Assembly: GCF_041821145.1 (NCBI RefSeq)
Contig: NZ_JBGUBC010000002.1
Coordinates: 248,001 to 312,000 of the forward strand
Direction: 5' to 3'
Length of the DNA stretch: 64,000 nt
From: Halopenitus sp041821145
Lineage (GTDB): Archaea > Halobacteriota > Halobacteria > Halobacteriales > Haloferacaceae
The translations under genes were made by a program, and so were the position numbers. The notes below the pieces were generated by a model. The model did no database searches and was not told the origin of the DNA. It was given only the letters and a program-made list of their open reading frames with translations. Shown here in pieces: positions 60,465-64,000 of the stretch. The stretch's first letter is position 1; each line of letters begins with the position of its first letter.

Positions 60465-62696
60465 TCAGGCGATCTCTCGTTCGAGCACGTCCCGAACGTC
60501 CCGGATCGACTCGGCAGTCGCCGCCACGTGCTCGTCGTCAACGGTCAGATCGAGTCGACCGTCCGTGGTGACCGATCCGAGTCGAAGGACGGGCACGTCG
60601 TCGGCAATATCGGCGACCGCCTCGGGATCGGTCGTCTGGACGACGAGTCGCCCGGGCGTCTCCTCGAAGGCGGCTACGTGATCCGGAAGTTCGACGTCGG
60701 CGCCAGCCTCGGTAGTCACGAGTTCCGCGATCGTGACCGCGAGCCCTCCGTCACTCACGTCGTGGGCGGCGACCGTCGACTCCGCACGTGCGATCCGAGC
60801 GAGGGTGTCGACCAGATCCGCCGGATCCTCCGGCAGCGACGGGAATCGGTCGGTTCCGCCGATCTGCGAGAGATACTGTGATCCACCGAGCGCGCCCCCG
60901 CCTTCCCCAACGAGCAGGAGTTCCGACTCGTCAGCTACGTCCGCATCGAGTGCGGCCGGCGGGGCGTCGTAGCCGCGTTTCGTGCCGATAATGGCGAGCG
61001 TCGGCGTCGGCGGAATCGGGCCGGCGACGCTGTCGTTGTACAGGGAGACGTTCCCGCCGACGACCGGCGTCTCAAGGGCCGCACACATCTCGGCGAGTCC
61101 GTCGACGATGGCCTCGAAGCCGCCGTAGACCTCGGACTTTTCGGGATTCCCGCCGTTGAGACAGTCGACGGCGGCGAGAGGAACGGCACCTTTTGCGGCG
61201 AGGTTCGTCGCGTTCTCAAGTGCGACCGCACGGGCGCCGTCGTGGGGATCGGTCTCCGTCCAGTCGGGATTGGCGCCCGATGAGAGCGCGAGTCCAACTC
61301 CCGTCTCCGAATCGGCCTCCGCTTTCGTGCTCGTGTCCGTCGCGTCGTCTCGGTTCCCATCGGCTGCCTCCCTGATCGCCATGATCGCCGCGTCGTCGCC
61401 GGGAGTGAGTGCCGTTCGGACGCCGACCTCGTGGTCGTACTGACGATAGACCCATCGCTTGCTTGCGGTCGAGGGCGCAGAGATAACGGCCTCGAAGGCC
61501 TCCTCGAGTCCGACCTCGGGGCGGTCACGCGAGGGCTCCGTTGGCGAGACGGATTCGAGATCGTTCATCGGCGCGCCGTCGGCGAGGAACTCGGCGTCCA
61601 CGTCGACGACCGTCTCGCCTTCGAAGGTGCAGGTGTAGGTCCCGTCCGTCACTTCGCCGATGACGGAGCACCCGAGGTGGAAACGATCAGCCAGTTCACG
61701 GACGCGCTCGACGTTCTCGGGGGCGACCTCATAGCACATTCGCTCCTGGGACTCCGCGAGGAGAATTTCGAGCGCCGACATGTTCGGCTCGCGCTGGTGG
61801 ACGCGTTCGAGTTCGATGTGGGCGCCGAGTCCCCCCTTCGCGACCAATTCCGAGGAGGCGCCGCCGAGCCCGGCCGCACCCAGATCGCGAGCGGCGAGGA
61901 CGAGGTCCTCGTCGACGAGCGCCTCGTTGCACTCGATGAGTAGCTTCTCGGTGTAGGGATCGCCGACCTGCACCGCCGGTCTGTCCTCCGTCTCCGCGTC
62001 CTCCGCGAGGTCTTCGGAGGCGAAGGAGGCGCCGCCCAGACCGTCCCGGCCAGTGGCGTTGCCGACGAGCATGAGTTTGTTTCCGGGTTCCGTCGCGGTC
62101 GCGGTCACGAGTCGGTCGTCGGTCGTGAGTCCGACGCAGGCGACGTTGACGAGCGGGTTCCCCTCGTAGCCGTCGTGGAAGGCGACGCTCCCGCCGACGG
62201 TCGGAACGCCGATGCAGTTGCCGTAGTGGGAAATCCCTTCGACGACGCCTTCGAGGAGGTATTTCGTGTGATCTCGATCGAACGCGCCGAAGTATAGCGA
62301 GTCGAGCAGCGCGATCGGGTAGGCGCCCATGCTCATCGTATCGCGGACGATCCCACCGACGCCGGTCGCAGCACCGTCGAAGGGATCGACGTAGGAGGGA
62401 TGATTGTGGCTCTCGATCCCGAAGGTGACGTAGGTGCCGCCGTAGTCGTCGGCGTCACGGTCGGCGGGGAACGTCTCCGCGGCCTCAGGGGTCGGCAGCG
62501 CCAGCACGGCGGCATCGTCGCCCGGACCGACGACGACGGCATCGCCCTCGCTCTCGAAGGCACCGAGCAACGGTCGCGAGGAGCGGTACGCGCAGTGTTC
62601 GCTCCAGAGGTTTTCGAACAGCGCGGCCTCGGCTGCGGTGGGATCACGGCCGAGTTCCGCGCGGACGAGTTCGGCGTCCGAATCGGACAGGCTCAT
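60465..62696 (-). CDS. purL: phosphoribosylformylglycinamidine synthase subunit II
   Basis: Encodes 743 residues, the small-type PurL that works with separate PurQ and PurS to aminate FGAR in purine synthesis. NLWSEHCAYRSSRPLL (29-44), ESHNHPSYVDPFDGAATGVGG, GDPYTEKLLIECNEAL and GGNVSLYNDS mark the two AIR-synthase-like halves. An acidic insert sits around residues 425-450. The other pur genes are not adjacent; purD is 48 kb away in the window. Confidence 0.96.
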   Translation of the reverse strand: MSLSDSDAELVRAELGRDPTAAEAALFENLWSEHCAYRSSRPLLGAFESEGDAVVVGPGDDAAVLALPTPEAAETFPADRDADDYGGTYVTFGIESHNHPSYVDPFDGAATGVGGIVRDTMSMGAYPIALLDSLYFGAFDRDHTKYLLEGVVEGISHYGNCIGVPTVGGSVAFHDGYEGNPLVNVACVGLTTDDRLVTATATEPGNKLMLVGNATGRDGLGGASFASEDLAEDAETEDRPAVQVGDPYTEKLLIECNEALVDEDLVLAARDLGAAGLGGASSELVAKGGLGAHIELERVHQREPNMSALEILLAESQERMCYEVAPENVERVRELADRFHLGCSVIGEVTDGTYTCTFEGETVVDVDAEFLADGAPMNDLESVSPTEPSRDRPEVGLEEAFEAVISAPSTASKRWVYRQYDHEVGVRTALTPGDDAAIMAIREAADGNRDDATDTSTKAEADSETGVGLALSSGANPDWTETDPHDGARAVALENATNLAAKGAVPLAAVDCLNGGNPEKSEVYGGFEAIVDGLAEMCAALETPVVGGNVSLYNDSVAGPIPPTPTLAIIGTKRGYDAPPAALDADVADESELLLVGEGGGALGGSQYLSQIGGTDRFPSLPEDPADLVDTLARIARAESTVAAHDVSDGGLAVTIAELVTTEAGADVELPDHVAAFEETPGRLVVQTTDPEAVADIADDVPVLRLGSVTTDGRLDLTVDDEHVAATAESIRDVRDVLEREIA

Positions 62697-62758
62697 TCAC
62701 CTGTATGGTTACTTTGGGCGTTCTAATGCTTTTTCATGTGCACGTACGTGGATACTGA

Positions 62759-64000
62759 CTAATCGTCGAGGGATCCGTTCAGCACTTTGGCCGCCACGAG
62801 GACTGGATCCCAGACCGGGCTGAACGGCGGCGCGTACGCGAGGTCGAGTCGCTCCATTTCCCCAACGGTCATTCCGCCCTCGATCGCCGTCGCAAGGGTG
62901 TCGATGCGTATCGCGGCACGGTCGCTCCCGACGATCGTCCCACCGAGAAGTCGGCCGGTCCCGCGATCCGCGACGAGCGTGACGGTCGTTTCGGCGGCAC
63001 CGGGGTAATAGCCGGAGCGGGAGGAGGCAGTAACGGTCTCGCGAACGGGATCGAAGCCGGCGTCTCGCGCCCGTTCGAGGTCGATGGTCCCCGTTCGAGC
63101 ACATTCCATCTCGAAGGCCTTCACCGCCGCCGTCCCCACGATGTCCCCGACGGGTGTGGGATCGCCCGCGACGGTTTGTCCGATCGCCCGGCCCGCCCGG
63201 TTGGCTGTCAATCCGAGCGGGACCCACGCCGGCTCGCCAGTCACGGCATGTCGCATCTCCGCACAGTCCCCGGCGGCGTAGACGTGCTCGCGGTTCGTAC
63301 GCCCGAACTCGTCGGTAGCGATCGCACCGGAGTCGCCACACTCGATGTCGGTTTCCTCGACGATCTCCGTGTTCGGTTGGATCCCGATCCCGACGAGCGC
63401 GACGTCGACGGACGTCCGACCGTCATCGGCGATGACTCCCTCGACCCGCTCGTCGCCGACGATCTCGTGGACCTCCGTTTCGAGGTGGAGTCGCACCCCG
63501 TGTTCGCGTAGCGTCTCGTTCACCCGATCGCCCACCGCCTCACCGAACGGCATCAACACGCCGTCGTACTTATGAAAGAGGTGGACATCGAGATCGTGTG
63601 CCTGGAAGGCCTCTACCATCTCGATGCCGACGTATCCCCCGCCGATGACCGCCACCGACTCCGGCGGTTCCCGGTTCGCATAGGTCTCGACGCGATCACG
63701 ATCGACGTACTCGTCGTCGACCGTCTCGGGATCGATCTCCTCCGGCGGAGTGAGGAAGGCTCGAAGCGCGGCGGCGGCATCCATTCCGTGCATCGTGAAT
63801 GCGCCCTCCAAATCGGCGCCCTCGATCGGATCGGAGATGGCATGGGCCCCTGTCGCGATGAGGAGATCGCCGTACGGAAGCGTGTACTGATCGGTTTCGG
63901 TTCGGACGCGGACCGTCCTCGCGTCCGGATCGACGGCAGTGACTTCGTGTCCTCGCCGGAGGTCGATGTTGCGCTCGGAAATCGCCTCCGGCGACAGCGA
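62759..64000 (-). CDS. FAD-dependent pyridine nucleotide-disulfide reductase (CoA-disulfide reductase/NADH oxidase type), N-terminus beyond window
   Basis: The minus frame is open through base 64000, so at least 413 codons are seen and the N-terminal FAD motif lies outside. Visible are YGDLLIATGAHAIS, the NAD-binding VAVIGGGYVGIEMVEAF, the FAD-binding HVYAAGDCAEMRH and a C-terminal dimerisation domain with DLAYAPPFSPVWDPVLVAAK, typical of the CoA-disulfide reductase/Nox group. The redox cysteine near the N-terminus cannot be checked. A shorter start inside the frame (TTG near 63811) is not credible because coding continues upstream. Confidence 0.85.
   Translation of the reverse strand, partial: SLSPEAISERNIDLRRGHEVTAVDPDARTVRVRTETDQYTLPYGDLLIATGAHAISDPIEGADLEGAFTMHGMDAAAALRAFLTPPEEIDPETVDDEYVDRDRVETYANREPPESVAVIGGGYVGIEMVEAFQAHDLDVHLFHKYDGVLMPFGEAVGDRVNETLREHGVRLHLETEVHEIVGDERVEGVIADDGRTSVDVALVGIGIQPNTEIVEETDIECGDSGAIATDEFGRTNREHVYAAGDCAEMRHAVTGEPAWVPLGLTANRAGRAIGQTVAGDPTPVGDIVGTAAVKAFEMECARTGTIDLERARDAGFDPVRETVTASSRSGYYPGAAETTVTLVADRGTGRLLGGTIVGSDRAAIRIDTLATAIEGGMTVGEMERLDLAYAPPFSPVWDPVLVAAKVLNGSLDD

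Overview
The window is a dense stretch of chromosome from a halophilic archaeon (class Halobacteria). This rests on strongly acidic proteins, a GC-rich third codon position, TATA/BRE-like boxes about 25-32 bases before many start codons (leaderless transcripts), and archaeal or haloarchaeal signature genes: XPB helicase with Bax1 nuclease, the haloarchaeal phosphomevalonate decarboxylase, archaeal pyrB-pyrI, archaeal GTP cyclohydrolase III, PibD-type pilins and an outward-facing Tat-exported nitrate reductase. I see no rRNA, tRNA or CRISPR array. The genus cannot be fixed from what I can see.

Layout. 0-12 kb is mostly housekeeping: bax1/xpb DNA repair, isoprenoid synthesis, a [2Fe-2S] ferredoxin, pyrBI, a HAD phosphatase, a DUF255 thioredoxin-fold protein and purD, whose stop codon opens a perfect 16-bp x 8 tandem repeat. 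12.4-24.3 kb is one long minus-strand operon for respiratory nitrate reduction. In transcription order it encodes a 4-TM protein, Rieske protein, cytochrome b, a tiny TM protein, NarG, NarH, a haem-b (EB_dh) subunit, a NarJ/TorD chaperone, a polytopic membrane protein, a HEAT-repeat protein and an Mrp-type ATPase with a DUF2249 tail. Most junctions overlap or nearly touch. Quinol oxidation by the Rieske/cyt b pair, electron passage through the haem-b protein to NarH and NarG, and Fe-S and molybdenum cofactor maturation are all served by this cluster.

24.3-27.4 kb is a small accessory islet: an RraA-like protein, a small acidic protein, a pilin-like gene with a decayed pilin body, a divergent DUF2703/HxlR pair rich in cysteines, and an IS200/IS605-like end relic. 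27.4-42.6 kb returns to core functions (surE, grpE, menD, trxB, two rhodaneses, a ferritin-like protein, cysS, an MFS carrier, assimilatory nitrite/sulfite reductase). It is interrupted at 38.0 kb by a 101-bp nested palindrome that looks like a mobile-element derivative. 42.7-55.6 kb has small acidic genes, a type IV pilin, an SLC13/RCK permease, copA, GTP cyclohydrolase III, hisC-adk-CDP-alcohol phosphatidyltransferase, a second IS-end relic and a compositionally different GIDE-like membrane protein. 55.6-64 kb has a CBS protein, aconitase, an orphan ferric-type ABC ATPase behind an 18-bp iron-box-like palindrome, purL, and a flavin disulfide reductase cut by the window end.

The observations most worth following are the uncharacterised accessory proteins ending the nar operon and a probable CTG start inside it, the cysteine-rich DUF2703/HxlR pair, the solo IS-end (omegaRNA-like) relics with the 101-bp palindrome, the iron-box ABC ATPase, and the exact 16-bp repeat array.
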